Part shown: positions 33,815 to 44,314 of the stretch, piece by piece
How positions within the stretch are numbered: the first letter of the stretch is position 1
Layout of the letters: every line of letters begins with the position of its first letter
Assembly (NCBI GenBank): GCA_009602735.1
Contig: WELA01007202.1
Location: 726,881-790,880, forward strand
Length of the DNA stretch: 64,000 bases
Source: Mesotaenium endlicherianum
Taxonomy: Eukaryota; Streptophyta; Zygnematophyceae; Zygnematales; Mesotaeniaceae
Direction: 5' to 3'
Made by a program: the position numbers and the translations under genes
The notes under the pieces: model-generated
What the model was told of the DNA's origin: nothing
The model's database searches: none
The model's input: only the letters and a program-made list of their open reading frames with translations

Positions 33815-34123
33815 CACCCGGTCTTTAATGTCTCTTTCCTGGAACCATACATTAAAGCTGACACACTGTTCACAGGTCGGTTACCTGTCCAACCGGCATC
33901 GGTCCCCGCTGTCTGGGATGGTGACCATGAGGAACATGAGGTGAAGGAGATTTTAGACGCTCGCTTTGTCCTTGGATCATCTAAATATGTCATGAAGTAC
34001 CTGGTCAGATGGAAGTGGTACGACGCTTCTCGAGACACTTGGGAATTTAAAGACCAGCTGACCAATGCCAAAGAGGCGTTAAACCTGTTCCACCTTCGGC
34101 TGGCTGGCACCCCTCCCTAACTG
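33815..34123 (+). pseudogene. Chromodomain end of family A element 2 pol
   Basis: Resumes after the family B target duplication with VSFLEPYIKADTLFTGRLPV, then a chromodomain: HEVKEILDARFV and YVMKYLVRWKWYDASRDTWE, ending with a stop after LHRLAGTPP-like sequence. Chromodomains steer integration to modified histones. The same protein end is found intact at 40504-40980. Confidence 0.85.
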
Positions 34124-34164
34124 TCAATTCAGTGGATTTGGACCGGTGACAAGAGGTCCTGTCT

Positions 34165-34480
34165 CCATAAAATTCGAAGGGGAGTGTGACAATTAGTGAC
34201 AGATAGTGACAGTTGTGACAGGCAACCCACCTTTAAAATTTAGTTGGAGAAAGTGTGTTCCGTTTCGAGATCAGCCAGGCAAATATTATAACCATGATAC
34301 ACACTCCCCCTCCGCTTGTACTCACCTTTTCTCTCTAAGTCAACTCTCTCCTATACTCACTCACACAAGGTAGTACACACTAGGGACTCTTCCTATCACG
34401 TTCTTCTTCACCACGGGCACTCAGTATTGGCAAAGTATCATGATTTCACTGACTGCATTGTGTTAATGATTGTGCAAGAT
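34165..34480 (+). other. Spacer with internal purine tract and TGTGACA repeats
   Basis: Downstream of the chromodomain stop is a purine tract (AATTCGAAGGGGAG) followed at 34185 by TGTGACAATTAGTGACAG and further GTGACAG copies. The same arrangement occurs at 41029 and, on minus, at 53021. It mimics a polypurine tract plus LTR start but lies between pol and ORF3. It may be a relic of another LTR or a promoter for ORF3. Confidence 0.55.
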
Positions 34481-36086
34481 GACCCAGAAGTCGAAACTTA
34501 AGAGGAAGAGAAGAGCAAAGAGGCACATGCGGAATACTTGCAATTTCGTGGCGACATCAAATCATCCTCCATCTCCGCTCGGGAACCACAACGACTCCAA
34601 CAACAGCGGGAGACACAGAAAAAGAAGGAGGAGGAGGAGCAAGCCAGGTTGAGGCAGGATGAACTGGACAGAAAAGCGGCAGAGGAGGCCAAGAAGGCAG
34701 AAGAGGAGAGGCAAGCCGAGGAGAGGCGGAAGCAGCAGGCTGAAGAAGAAGAACAGAGGAGAATCAGCAGCTACCGCTACACAGTACTGGGCAAGGGCTT
34801 TGATCTACTGGAAGAGGCCTTCAAATATGCCAAGAGAAGTCGCAGTGAGTCACAGAAGGACATCCTGCAGAGGAAAAAGGACACATCCAAACACTTTGAC
34901 AAGTATATTGAGGTCAGCACCGCCTCTTCCTCTACCACAATTATGCCAGGATGGTAGGGTATACAGTCAAAGAGGCCAAGGCAATGGCCCAAATGAATGA
35001 GACAGGAGCTGTATCGATCCCAGGTATCCGGGGAAAGGATTGGGTCATCAGGATGATCCCCATGGACGCGGACAGCTTTAAGGACTCTAGACTCCATAAC
35101 CGGTTCAAGGCCATGTATAATGAGGTGGAGAGGAGAAGCTGGGAGTTCTTGGTCAGGGAAACCAGTCAACTGGACTTCGCAGGGCAGTGGTACCCGTGCA
35201 CTCTGAAAAGGACAGACCCTGCCTTCTTCCAGAAGCCCACCGATTGGCGGTGGATGACCATCAACATGAGGGACCAGCAGAATGACAGGGCAAAGGATGA
35301 GGATTTCCTAACAGACCCACAGAGGAACATGCTGTTGCCTCCTCATATTGCAGCTTGGGACCCAAGATTGAATGGAGCAGGGCCCGTGAGTCATTCTCTA
35401 AAGGGAAGCATGCTTATGCCTAATGGGCAAGCATGCAGGGAGAAAAAGACCTATATGCGGTCCGGACTCAACAGCCTCCACCAGCACCCAAAAGGGGAAG
35501 GTCAGTGGGGTATTCTTTTTCTCGGGAAGAGCTCGAGCAGCTGACAGAAGAGACCCCAGCGATCTCAGAGGAACCAGGGGAAGGAATGGAGGAGGGGTCA
35601 AAGGAAGAAGAAAAGGAAGGCGAGGAGGAGGATACTAGCCCCGCTGTGATCCTGACACCTGCCACATCCCCTGTAAGGGAGAAGACAGGGATAGCCTTTC
35701 AACAGCTCGCTGAAGAGGAGGATATCACCTCGTTGGGAACTGCCAGAGGACAGAGCCCATCTACAAGCACGGAGACCCAGTCAAACAATGCAAACAGGAG
35801 GGCTGCTAGAGAGATAGCCAGAGGCCTGCTAGCATCTCCCTCGCAAAGAGGGCATGTGCCCTTGGCTCATGTCATGCAACATCCTTCTGGGATGCCGGTA
35901 TATGTACCTGTCAATTTGAGGGCTGCCCAGGAGAAGGCTGTCTCCCTTCAGTTTCAGACTCTACAGGAGGAAACAGCCCAGTACTGCGTTCTCCGCCCCG
36001 CGGATCCCCCAGGCTTCAGGAGACCCCAAGACAGGAGGAGGTCTGGCTCCCCCAAGTATAGGGCCCCAAAGACATCTCCCTCCTAA
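34481..36086 (+). pseudogene. Family A ORF3 (third ORF, unknown function)
   Basis: Reads in successive frames. The N-terminus is Lys/Arg-rich, followed by a Glu/Arg/Gln-rich predicted coiled coil (34590-34770). Next come SSYRYTVLGKGFDLLEEAFK, then a folded-looking middle domain (KDWVIRMIPMDADSFKDSRL, NEVERRSWEFLVRETSQLDF, KPTDWRWMTINMRD, NMLLPPHIAAWDPRLNG). An acidic region and a C-terminal block (RGLLASPSQRGHVPLAHVM, HPSGMPVYVPVNLRAAQEK) end it. It lies between pol and the 3' LTR, where some plant gypsy elements carry env-like or other extra ORFs, but there is no membrane segment. At least five copies occur in this window. I do not recognise the family. Confidence 0.7.
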
Positions 36087-36171
36087 TGGCAGCAGGTTGG
36101 GGTCGAAAGGGACAGCACGCTGTTACTAGTGTTAGTGTTGTTGAGGCGACAACATGTTAAGTTGGAGGGAT

Positions 36172-36889
36172 TGTAATGAATCAGTATATTGGTTGATATA
36201 ATATTCATTTGAATATAATAGTTAAATAAGTTCAGCCTGTTGGACTTTAGTTAATATTGAGTCTAATAAATTTTATAAAGTAATCAACTTGATGACTAAG
36301 CCGGGGGCAGCAGGTTGGAGTCAACTTAGATCAGCTTGCTGACACTTTCTTTGACAACCAGCTGACTTCCGTACTCAATAGCAACAAACTACCTAGATGT
36401 GCATCTAAGTGTGGTGTGCTAGATGAATGGCCAGATGACATCCTTAGGATGGATGGCAATTCGGGATGATGGGAGATGGCGGTGGATTTGGTTAAACGTG
36501 ATCCTACCAACGTGGTTAACTCCCGGGTAGGCGGTGCCGTCGCACTGGCCGTTGAACAGTAAACTCATTCCATGTACATATGCTAGGATTGCTCTCGAGT
36601 TTGGCATTCGAAAACAAGGCCAACTCTCTTGTACTGCTTACTGAGAGAGATCTAAATCCAAGGCGAGAAGCCATTGATATGCATTGTCTCCTAGCCTTGC
36701 TTACGTGTGAGTTTATTGATTGCATTCTTGATGCTAGTTTACTTCCATTAGACCTACGAGGATTGTCCATTGCTAGTGTGTTGTTTTTTCCTGTTTAATG
36801 AATTAACAGAAAATACCATAAAGATTACTTGCTGATATAAAGATCTTCATTAATTATTAATCGCCTTTTTAGTAAGTCAATTCATTTCA
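36172..36889 (+). repeat. 3' LTR-A of element 2
   Basis: 718 bp, TGTAATGAATCAG to ATTCATTTCA, preceded by the purine tract GTTGGAGGGA. It is followed by GCTGG, which duplicates 16383-16387. It is the most complete LTR-A here; the solo copy at 50659-51299 lacks 77 bp of its interior. Confidence 0.9.
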
Positions 36890-36894
36890 GCTGG

Positions 36895-37786
36895 CAGGCT
36901 CGCTCGGTTGCGCCAGCTGTCGCTAAGCAGGCTGTAGACAGCCTTTTTGGGGTCAGCAGGACGCGGCAGGGCAGAGGAGCTGCGAGAGCCTGCGCAGGTA
37001 AGCTAGCGTGGGCACCTGTTCGTCAGAGGGCGCGTCTGCAACGAGGGGTGGCAAGATTGCGCGGGCCTGCGGCCTGCCATCTCGCAGCCTTTGAGACCAG
37101 ACGTCGTTGCTGCTGACAGCAGTCATTGCGATGTGCGCAGAGCTGGCGAGAGCATCTGCGCAGATGTCTGCAGCGCTGGCCGCAAGAGCGCTGTCAAAGG
37201 GCGGGCGTGTGCGAAGCAACATCGTCGTTGTGGCGCCAAGTGACAGCCTCTGGGGCTGTGGCGTGTTGGCAGCGCAAATGTGCGCATGGGCTATGCAAAC
37301 GCCAGCTGTCGGAGCTGGAGCGGCAGACGGCGAGGCGCGTGCAAAGAGGGCTCCGACGAGACCACGGAGTCTAGCAACCATTGCGTTGCCCTGTACGAGG
37401 GCGTCGCTGCCATCGTCAAAGCTGCGGTAGTCAGCTCCGGGGGTCAGCACGTTGTGCATTGTGGCCGTGGCTGCCGTCATTAAGGGACGTCCACTCGTGC
37501 AAGGGTTACGCATGCCTCGCTGTCCTACTGCTGGCGCGGGGCCGTTGCAAGCGCATCCGTTCTTGATGTCGCGCTTCTTCTGCAAGCATACAATCCGCAA
37601 GTGACCAAACTTGCCACAATAAGTACAGTCTCCTGGCTCGCCATTTTACGCAACTGGGCTGTTCTGGCAAGAGTGACCTGTCTTCTGGCAAGGCCAACAG
37701 GGGTCGCTCGTCGTGGCGGCCATGAAATTGCGGCCACGCGAAGCTCCGCGCTGCTGAGTCTGCTGGGGCAGCAGAGAGCGCTGGGG
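36895..37786 (-). pseudogene. Gag C-terminal part of DNMT element with zinc knuckle
   Basis: Continues the gag frame after TAG 37787-37789. It has CWPCQKTGHS (a decayed first knuckle), a TAA near 37645, then CTYCGKFGHLRIVC, a canonical C-x2-C-x4-H-x4-C knuckle (complement of about 37587-37628). Downstream is Ala/Pro-rich sequence with AHAHICAAN and ADICADALAS motifs resembling those at 16000-16400. The sequence ends at the family A insertion point. Confidence 0.75.
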
Positions 37787-38491
37787 CTAGTGATGTTGCT
37801 GGAGCTGGCGAGCCGGAGCTGGGCGCATCGTGGAAGATGGCTGCACCAAAGACTCCTGGCGTACACCCGTAGATGCGAGGCCTACATGGTTGCTAATGTT
37901 GCTCCGTGCGGCATGCAAGCTTTGCTTCTTGACTGAGAGGTAAGCGTCCTCTAGCAAGTACTTGGAGCCAAAGTGATAGATTAGGGGGGCGATGGCTCTC
38001 TCTCTCAATTGTGGCTCCACGGCACGCAAGAAGTTCTCCGTTGCCTCCCGGTCGGTGACGGTGCCAACGTCTCGGCAAATGTGCGTCAAGCGACTGTACA
38101 TCATGAGGATCGTCTCCTTCTTGCTGCGGTAGAAGTGGTGCAGCTCATACACCTTCTCTTTGGTCGCGGCTTGAAACTCCTCCCAGAGGACGTCCCAGAA
38201 GGCCTTCACGAGATCTGCGAGGTGGGTCTCCACGGGGGGTTCCCCCACAAGCTCTGTGCGTGCGTAGATCTCGTCAACCTTCTCGCGGAAGGTATTACGA
38301 GTCTCGTAGAGGAGATAGCGCATGAGCGTGTAGAACACGTCACGCTTTGTGAGCGCAGGCGTCTTAAGCCTTGCGGTTATGAACTCAGCCTCGAACTTTG
38401 AGGTTGTGTCGTCCAGTTCACAGGTTCTTGGTCTACCGCTAAAACAAAAGAGGGAGGACATGTCAGCCTTGACCTCTTGGTCATTTGCCAT
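37787..38491 (-). CDS. Gag N-terminal part of DNMT element
   Basis: A clean 234-codon frame from an ATG (MANDQEVKADMSSLF). The core of the retrotransposon Gag family is seen as LVKAFWDVLWEEFQAATKEK, YELHHFYRSKKETILMMYSR and REATENFLRAVEPQLRERA, followed by a basic, Gln-rich tail. The frame ends at a TAG in a Gln-rich context and then continues into the zinc knuckle part, so the stop is secondary. Gag assembles the particle and binds genomic RNA. Confidence 0.8.
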   Translation of the reverse strand: MANDQEVKADMSSLFCFSGRPRTCELDDTTSKFEAEFITARLKTPALTKRDVFYTLMRYLLYETRNTFREKVDEIYARTELVGEPPVETHLADLVKAFWDVLWEEFQAATKEKVYELHHFYRSKKETILMMYSRLTHICRDVGTVTDREATENFLRAVEPQLRERAIAPLIYHFGSKYLLEDAYLSVKKQSLHAARSNISNHVGLASTGVRQESLVQPSSTMRPAPARQLQQHH

Positions 38492-39726
38492 GGGATACCT
38501 AGAAGTTTGGTGTGCCCACTTGTAGGTAGGCTTAGGGACAATCTCAAGAGGTACGAGTGCTGGCTGCTCCCCTCTAGAGGGTTCAATAATAGCACTAAGA
38601 TCAAAGTCTCAGTCTTCTCCACTAACCCCTTTGTAATAAGCTGGTAAGAAAGCCCACTAAGGGTAGGCATACGCTGAAGATTCTAATTGTTTGTAGGCAA
38701 AGAGAAACCTTTTTGGAAGTAAGGAGTGTATACTCTCTAGAGTGGGTATCTCAAGACTATAATCTGTAGAAAAACAACTATTGAAGTCTGGCCCAAAAGG
38801 TCACTGGAAGCACGTCATGATCTTCAAGAGTAGTCCTAGAGCAAAGTTTAAGTTGTGACTTTGCTCACCACCTGTGAATTTTTTCAAGTGCCTGGAAGTT
38901 AGCAAGGCTTGCTCTCCACAAGAGAGAGACTAAGTGGTCTTGAAACCATAAGAGGTAAAAGTGTAAGCTTTAATGATAATCTCCGTGACTTACAACTGGC
39001 ATAATGGGACTTCTAAAAAGATGTTAATCTAGGGACATCTCTAGTACTTTTACTCCTCGAAACCCGGCGTCGTATGCGGCGGATCCGATGTATGCAGTCA
39101 CTCTAGGAGGCTCTCTTATGTCCACTAATGTGTACAAGGCACGTACTAGCACTCCTATAGGTTAAGCATAACTCAAACCAATCAAAGCAAAGCACGTACA
39201 ATATGCTAGGTGTCTCTCATTGGTGGAGCTTACCTTGGGTGATTTTACCTAGATAGGGCCTCAAAAGTGAATCTGGAACTTGAAGAAGCTTCCTCTAGGA
39301 GTAAGTGATGCAGCACCAAGTTATAGCCTCAATGATGCACTTGTACTATGGAAATGCAAGACTTGTGTAGTCTAAGGGGCTCGCAAATTTGTGCGTACAA
39401 AGCTAGGGCTCCTTAGGGTCACGAATAGCCAACAATGTCACCTTTGAGTACTGAAGTCACAAGTTGGCCATTTGGTGTGATTCCCCTAGGGGCCAAAAGG
39501 GGTGCGAACTAGATTGCGCCTATCTCGCTTGATACATAACCAAATGACGCGAAACCTATGCCATTCGGAAGATGCTTTGACGCTCTACACTTTGGTGAGT
39601 TGGAATTTTAGAAAAGGTCAACATATGTATGCGTAAGGTCAATGCAAAGTCGGTCTTTGTAGGTTGATGGTTCACACATGTGGAGCTCGATTTTGTACGT
39701 CAACCTCGACTCAATAAATCATGACA
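38492..39726 (-). other. 5' region of DNMT element, probable LTR and leader
   Basis: 1.2 kb without a gene between the element's outer edge (complement begins TGTCATGATTTATTGAG) and the gag ATG. By position it should hold the 5' LTR and primer site. I found neither an initiator-Met-type site nor a matching 3' LTR. Confidence 0.4.
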
Positions 39727-40440
39727 GGGCTAAGATTGTCAAAAAGCCACATAGTTCCTACAACGCAATTGAGAGAGACCAGGCTAAGGATGATCACATG
39801 GATGAGCAAGACTACTCTGGGTACGAGTATAATGCAGTTTAGAGGGAGAGATGGGTACTCTTGAGGAGGCTTTGGAAGAGGTGGTAGTTGGACTAAGTCA
39901 AGACCAGCCTGAGCAAAGTTAATTTGCTGCCATTGCAAAGAGAGAGGCAACTACAGGGAGCAGTGTCTTAGAAGACACTGTTCTTATCCCCATCACTGTC
40001 AAGGTAAGTGCTCTTGAAACTGCAAGACAATTCTACAATTTAGTAAAATGCCAATATGGCCAATCCTCCCATATAATCTCCAACAGAGGCTCAAAATTTA
40101 CCATTAAGTTTTGAAGAGCAACATTGGAATGTGGAAGTCAAACAGCTACTCAGCAGAGCAAACCACCCTTAGACTGATGGGTAAACAAAGAGAACTGAAA
40201 AGGTTTTGCAAGAGTTGTCGAGAGCCTATATTAACCAAAAATTAAGATCAGTTGTTGCCAGAGATTTACTCTTCTCTCAACAGTACTGTGCATGCGTCAC
40301 AAGAAAGATTCCGTTTGAACTCAGTTTGGGTCGAGTTCTTAACTTTCGCTTACATATCCTAAAGCAGTCGTTACTCACCGTGAGGGGCTTGACAATCCGA
40401 TCTCCCATAAGGTAATTTAGGAGTTCGCTGACACACTGTC
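39727..40440 (+). pseudogene. Family A element 1: gag 3' part and integrase remnant
   Basis: Starts IVKKPHSSYNAIERDQAK, the direct continuation of gag from 6109, then a Gly/Arg-like patch. A large deletion jumps into the integrase: VKVSALETARQFYNLVKCQYG, SNRGSKFTIKF and KIPFELSLGRVL. Many stops. Confidence 0.75.
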
Positions 40441-40503
40441 ATAAGTTCAGCACAACCCGTACAAAGCACAAGAAACCCAACAATAATATGCCAACCAACA
40501 CAG

Positions 40504-40980
40504 TTGGAACCTGACATTTATAAGGGTGACTTGGTCAAATTGCAATCTTTTCACCTGTACCTTCCTGGGGTCATCAAGAGAAAGCTTGGAACCGTCTGGG
40601 TTGGTCCATACACAATGGTACGCCGAGTTGGTCTGAATGCTTACAAATTGAACATGTCAGCAGAACACAAGAGTCACCCACTCTTTGATGTCTCTTTCTT
40701 AGAACCATACATTAAGGGTGATACGCTGTTCACAGGTCGGTTACCCGTCCAACCGGTATTGGTCCCTGTTGTCAGGGATGCTAACCTTGAAAAGTATGAG
40801 GCCGATCAGATTTTGGAAGCTCGCTCTGCTCGTCGATCATCTGAACATGTCATGAAGTATCTGGTCAGATGGAAGGGATATGATACACCTGGAGATACTT
40901 GGGAATTTCAAGATCATTTGGTCAACGCTAAAGGGACGTCAAAACGTTTCTATCTTTGGGAAGCTGGTAAACCACCTTAA
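40504..40980 (+). CDS. Integrase C-terminus and chromodomain of family A element 1
   Basis: 158 codons, open. GPY/F-type module (LYLPGVIKRKLGTVWVGPYT and AYKLNMSAEHKSHPLFDVSF), then LEPYIKGDTLFTGRLPVQPV. The chromodomain has YEADQILEARSARRSSEHVM and KYLVRWKGYDTPGDTWEFQD. The stop matches the natural pol end. It is only the C-terminal end of a dead pol, but this part remains undamaged. Confidence 0.85.
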   Translation: MEPDIYKGDLVKLQSFHLYLPGVIKRKLGTVWVGPYTMVRRVGLNAYKLNMSAEHKSHPLFDVSFLEPYIKGDTLFTGRLPVQPVLVPVVRDANLEKYEADQILEARSARRSSEHVMKYLVRWKGYDTPGDTWEFQDHLVNAKGTSKRFYLWEAGKPP

Positions 40981-41024
40981 TTGTCATTTTAGTTGCCACG
41001 TGTAGGTGACAGGATGTTTTGTCT

Positions 41025-41329
41025 CCATTTAAGTTGGAGGGGAATGTGACAGATAAGTGACAGAACAGTGACAAGTGTGACAGGCAGCTAAGTTGGCGGG
41101 TGTTCACCTCTTGGAACGATAAAAGGGTCCCTACGTAAAACACATCACTCAACTCACACTGTACACCCATTCCTTTGCTTACCCTTACCACCCTAAAGAT
41201 TATTTGACTCTTAGCACCAGCCCTGTTAAGGTAAGGAGATAAACTTGCCGTATTGCTACAAACTTGGTGTGTTCGCAAGTACAAAGAGAGTTGATGGGAT
41301 CCTGTTGATTTGTGTGGTGGCTGCATGCG
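41025..41329 (+). other. Spacer with internal purine tract and TGTGACA repeats
   Basis: AAGTTGGAGGGGAA (from about 41030) followed by TGTGACAG at 41045 and further GTGACA repeats. A TATA-like ATAAAAGGG lies near 41119, upstream of ORF3. Same order as at 34165 and, reversed, at 53021. Confidence 0.55.
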
Positions 41330-42690
41330 CGGGTTAGCTCCCATCACGCAAAAGGAAGAGAGGAAACGCAAGGTGAAGAAAGCCAAGAGGACAATACAGC
41401 GCTACTAAAAAGAGTTGGCGGCGATGTCCCTCGCCAAAACAGAACAGGACAGGGTCTGTAGGTAACAAGAGGCAGCGGAGGAGGCACAAAAAAAGATGGA
41501 GCAGAAGGCTGAAAACCTCAAAAAAGTTGAGGAGGAGAGGCAGAAGAAGCAACAAGATGATGCCGCTGCTGTTGAGGAAGCAAAAAGAAGAGGGAAGAAG
41601 CAGACAGGCAGATGAGTCTGGCCACTTACAGGTATACTGTAGTGGGTATAGTATGGTGGGTGGTCAAACCTTTGATATCCAGAGGGAGGCACTGCTACTG
41701 GCCCAGGACATCAATAGGATTGCCCAGCAAACAATGCTGCAAAAACAGCAAGCTGAAGCCCTGGACAGGTATATTGAGACGCACATTGGCATTGTTCTCT
41801 ACAAAGATTATGCCAAGATGGTGGCGTATACAGCGGAGCAGGCGCGGTTCCTAGCAGGTGACTATAAGATAAGCCAATCCTAATACTAGACATAGTGGGG
41901 GATCAAAGGCTCATCGAGATGGTGAGCATGCAGCCAGATAGTTTCAAAGATGTCTTGTTTAACCAGACGCTGCTACCAGCCTACAACGAAGTGGAAAGAA
42001 GGAGCTGGGAGTACCTAGCCAGGGAAACAAGGCAGCCAATTTTTTCTCCCCACTGATTTCCTAATAAGCTGAAAACGGCTCAGCACGGGCAACAGCATTA
42101 CCAACAACCAACAGATTGGAGGTGGATGACCGTCACTGACCGCAAGCAGGAGTGTGAAAGGGCCCATCCAGATGACTTCCACTATGGGCTGGATAGTCGC
42201 TTTATCTTGCCACCTCATATTGCTCCTTGCGATCCCAAGCTTAATGGATGCCTGAGTAACATGAAATCATAGAAAAAGGAGTTTAAGAGGAGAGAACAGG
42301 ATTACTTCTCTCAGGGGAAGCATGCCTTTCGCAAGTGGGCAAAGAACGCAGTCCAATTAGTTATAAATAAGCTGAAGGGCAAGCAACCCACAGCTCGTCC
42401 TAAAAAAGGGAGGTTAGTAGATTTTGGCATGTCTACTAGGGAGCAGGATGACATGGTGGATGAGACCCCTACACTCTCTTAGAAGGAGGATGAGGATGAT
42501 GAGGAACCAGAACAAGGCAGAGGGGAGGCATCTGCTTTGGGAACCCAGGAGACTCAGGGACAAACAGAGGCAGGGCTTCTCAGAGGGCCAAGACCAACAA
42601 GATGGACTTTGGCTCCTACTGTGGAGGCAACGGTACCTCGAGCTCGATACCCCAGCCCACCTGCCCACGCAGAAGTGGAGGCAGAGCTGA
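41330..42690 (+). pseudogene. Family A ORF3 copy of element 1
   Basis: Lys/Glu/Gln-rich coiled-coil start, then ATYRYTVVG, QTFDIQREALLLAQDINRIA, AEALDRYIETHIGIVLYKDY, NEVERRSWEYLARETRQ, QQPTDWRWMTVTDRKQE, LPPHIAPCDPKLNG and KHAFRKWAKN, ending acidic and Pro-rich. Frames change several times. The conserved blocks are the same as in the other copies, which supports a real protein family under past constraint. Confidence 0.7.
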
Positions 42691-43065
42691 CTATTGAAAA
42701 TCAGCCACTGCTCACTCCATCCCTTGTAGCAAGGCAGTCACTTCACTCGCAGCTTATTCACGACACATATAAGCATGCACAACACACCAAGAAGAACACA
42801 CCCTTATCCAAGGATCAACTCTTTCTCTACCAAAGTGTGTATTACATCATTGCTCTTTTTCTCTAAATTCACAACGGTTGCTGCCTACCTATCTCAAACT
42901 CATTGACAATCCTAGTCATTCCAAACTCTAGATGATGACCATACAGCAAGCGTTGACTTGACTGGATCGACCACCCACACATGTCAACAATCACACAAGT
43001 GACCACACGTGTCACACAAATAGAGCGAAGACTGCCTATTTTCTACAAGGAGTTTCACTATAAAA
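42691..43065. other. No gene recognised
   Basis: Junction region between family A ORF3 and a family C fragment. It has repeated CACACATG/CACACAAG-like words and a possible TATA (CTATAAAATA) near 43050. The expected 3' LTR-A of element 1 is not visible. Confidence 0.4.
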
Positions 43066-43858
43066 TATCCCCGCAGAGTGGGACAAGAAGTTGCCAGCCT
43101 TGGAGTTTGCTTACAACAACAGCACGCAACGTCACTATTCATTATGGTTTATGGAGAGAAGTATATCATCCAGAGATCATCTTGCTCGAGAAGACCAAGG
43201 AAACTCAAGTCCCTCCTACACAAGCGTTCATGGAGCAGATGGCGAAGACTTGGGACATGGCAATGACGTGTATATGGAAGGCACAAGAAGAACCAATTAA
43301 GCATGCTCACAAGCACCAAAGGGAAGTGACATTCCATGTGGGCGACAAAGTACTCTTGACAACATAGAATCTACCTTTCACGGGCAAGAGGAAACTGCGG
43401 GCACAATTTAAAGGTCCATTTACCGTGCTCAAGCAAGTGAATCCAGTGGCCTACAAGTTGGAAAATCCTTAGATTGGGGTACACTTGATGTATTCCATGT
43501 CAGTTTCCAGCGACCACCTTGACCCAAACAAAGGACATTCAGGACAACTACCTACACCGCCACCATCGCTCGAGATCGATGATATACTGGAGTATGAAGT
43601 GGAGGTGATTGTTGGCAATCGACAAGTCAAGCGAGGTCAACAATTTGTCAGTCACTATCTGGTCAAGTGGAAAGGCTACCATGCGAACGACAACACTTGG
43701 GAGTCGGAGGCCAATTTGACTCATTGTAAAAGTAACTTGAGACGTTATCTGCACGACGCGTTGAGGACGTCGCGTCTTGTGGAGGGAGATATTGGAAGGT
43801 CAGAGGATTGAACACTGCATTTTTGTGGTCATTTTGATATAAAATTTGTCAAATTTGG
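43066..43858 (+). pseudogene. Family C fragment: integrase end, chromodomain, LTR piece
   Basis: LEFAYNNSTQRHY, FMEQMAKTWDMAMTCIWKAQ, REVTFHVGDKVLL and FKGPFTVLKQVNPVAYKLE, then a chromodomain (YEVEVIVGNRQVKRGQQF, YLVKWKGYHANDNTWESEAN). It matches the family C element at 44767-49713. A short LTR-C piece follows (43815-43858, GCATTTTTGTGGTCATTTT). LTR-A of element 3 inserted into it at 43860. Confidence 0.8.
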
Positions 43859-43859
43859 T

Positions 43860-44314
43860 TGAAATGAATCGACTTACCAATAGGCGATTAACAAATTATA
43901 AAAGATCTTAATATCAGCAAGTAATCTTTCTGGTGTTCTCTGTAATTGAATAAACAGCAAAAGACAACACACAAGAGGTAAGGATTACTCATAAGTCAAA
44001 TGCAAGTAAACTTATGCTATCAGTAAATTCATACATAAGCAAGGCTAGAAGACAATTCGCATCAATGGCTTCTCGCCTTGGATTCAGATATCTCTTTTTA
44101 AGCGTGTACAAGAGAGTTGGCCTCGTTTCCAAATGCCGAACTTAAAAGCAATACCTGGCCCATGTACATGGAATAAGTTTACTGTCCAACGGCAAGTGCG
44201 ATGGCACCACCAACCTGGGAGTTAACCACGTTCCTAGGACCTCGGCTAACCAAATCCACAGCCACCTCCCATCATCCCGAATTCCCATCCATTCTAAGGA
44301 TGTCAACAGGCCAT
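43860..44314 (-). repeat. 3' LTR-A of family A element 3
   Basis: On minus it ends ATTCATTTCA at 43860 and contains the GAATGGATGGGAATTC and CTCCCAGGTTGG blocks of LTR-A. ORF3 lies directly upstream on minus, the normal order. The first part of the LTR is missing, and the flank TTGGT would be its target duplication. Confidence 0.75.

Larger units (their letters stand above)
16388..36889 (+). mobile_element. Family A Ty3/gypsy element 2, with four nested insertions
   Basis: Starts with LTR-A terminus TGTAATGAATCAG at 16388 and ends ATTCATTTCA at 36889, with identical 5-bp target duplications GCTGG at 16383-16387 and 36890-36894. Order inside: composite 5' LTR, gag (20255-21345), protease, RT end, RNase H, integrase, chromodomain (to 34123), spacer, ORF3 (34481-36086), purine tract, 3' LTR. 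Subtracting the nested elements leaves about 7 kb. It lies inside the gag/linker region of the DNMT element. Confidence 0.9.
6110..39726 (-). mobile_element. DNMT-bearing Ty3/gypsy retroelement (outer limits, with nested insertions)
   Basis: Family A gag is interrupted at 6109 and resumes at 39727. The interrupting block begins TGTCG, ends TGACA, and is bordered by GGGC at 6106-6109 and 39727-39730 (or AGGGCT if the ambiguous bases are counted). Its own genes run right to left: gag 38491-36895, linker and protease 15740-14050, methyltransferase 10778-9710, RT/RNase H 9703-7460, integrase 7450-6314. The DNA is clearly richer in GC than family A. I could not identify a matching LTR pair by eye. 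A purine tract (complement of 6246-6262) lies just after the integrase, so the 3' LTR would be at most ~135 bp unless truncated. Total 33.6 kb, of which 20.5 kb is the family A element 16388-36889. Confidence 0.6.

Noticed and set aside
34538-34957. Family A coiled-coil frame as a host kinesin- or caldesmon-like gene
   Set aside because: The similarity would only reflect Lys/Glu/Arg composition; the position between pol and LTR in several copies shows it is element-encoded.
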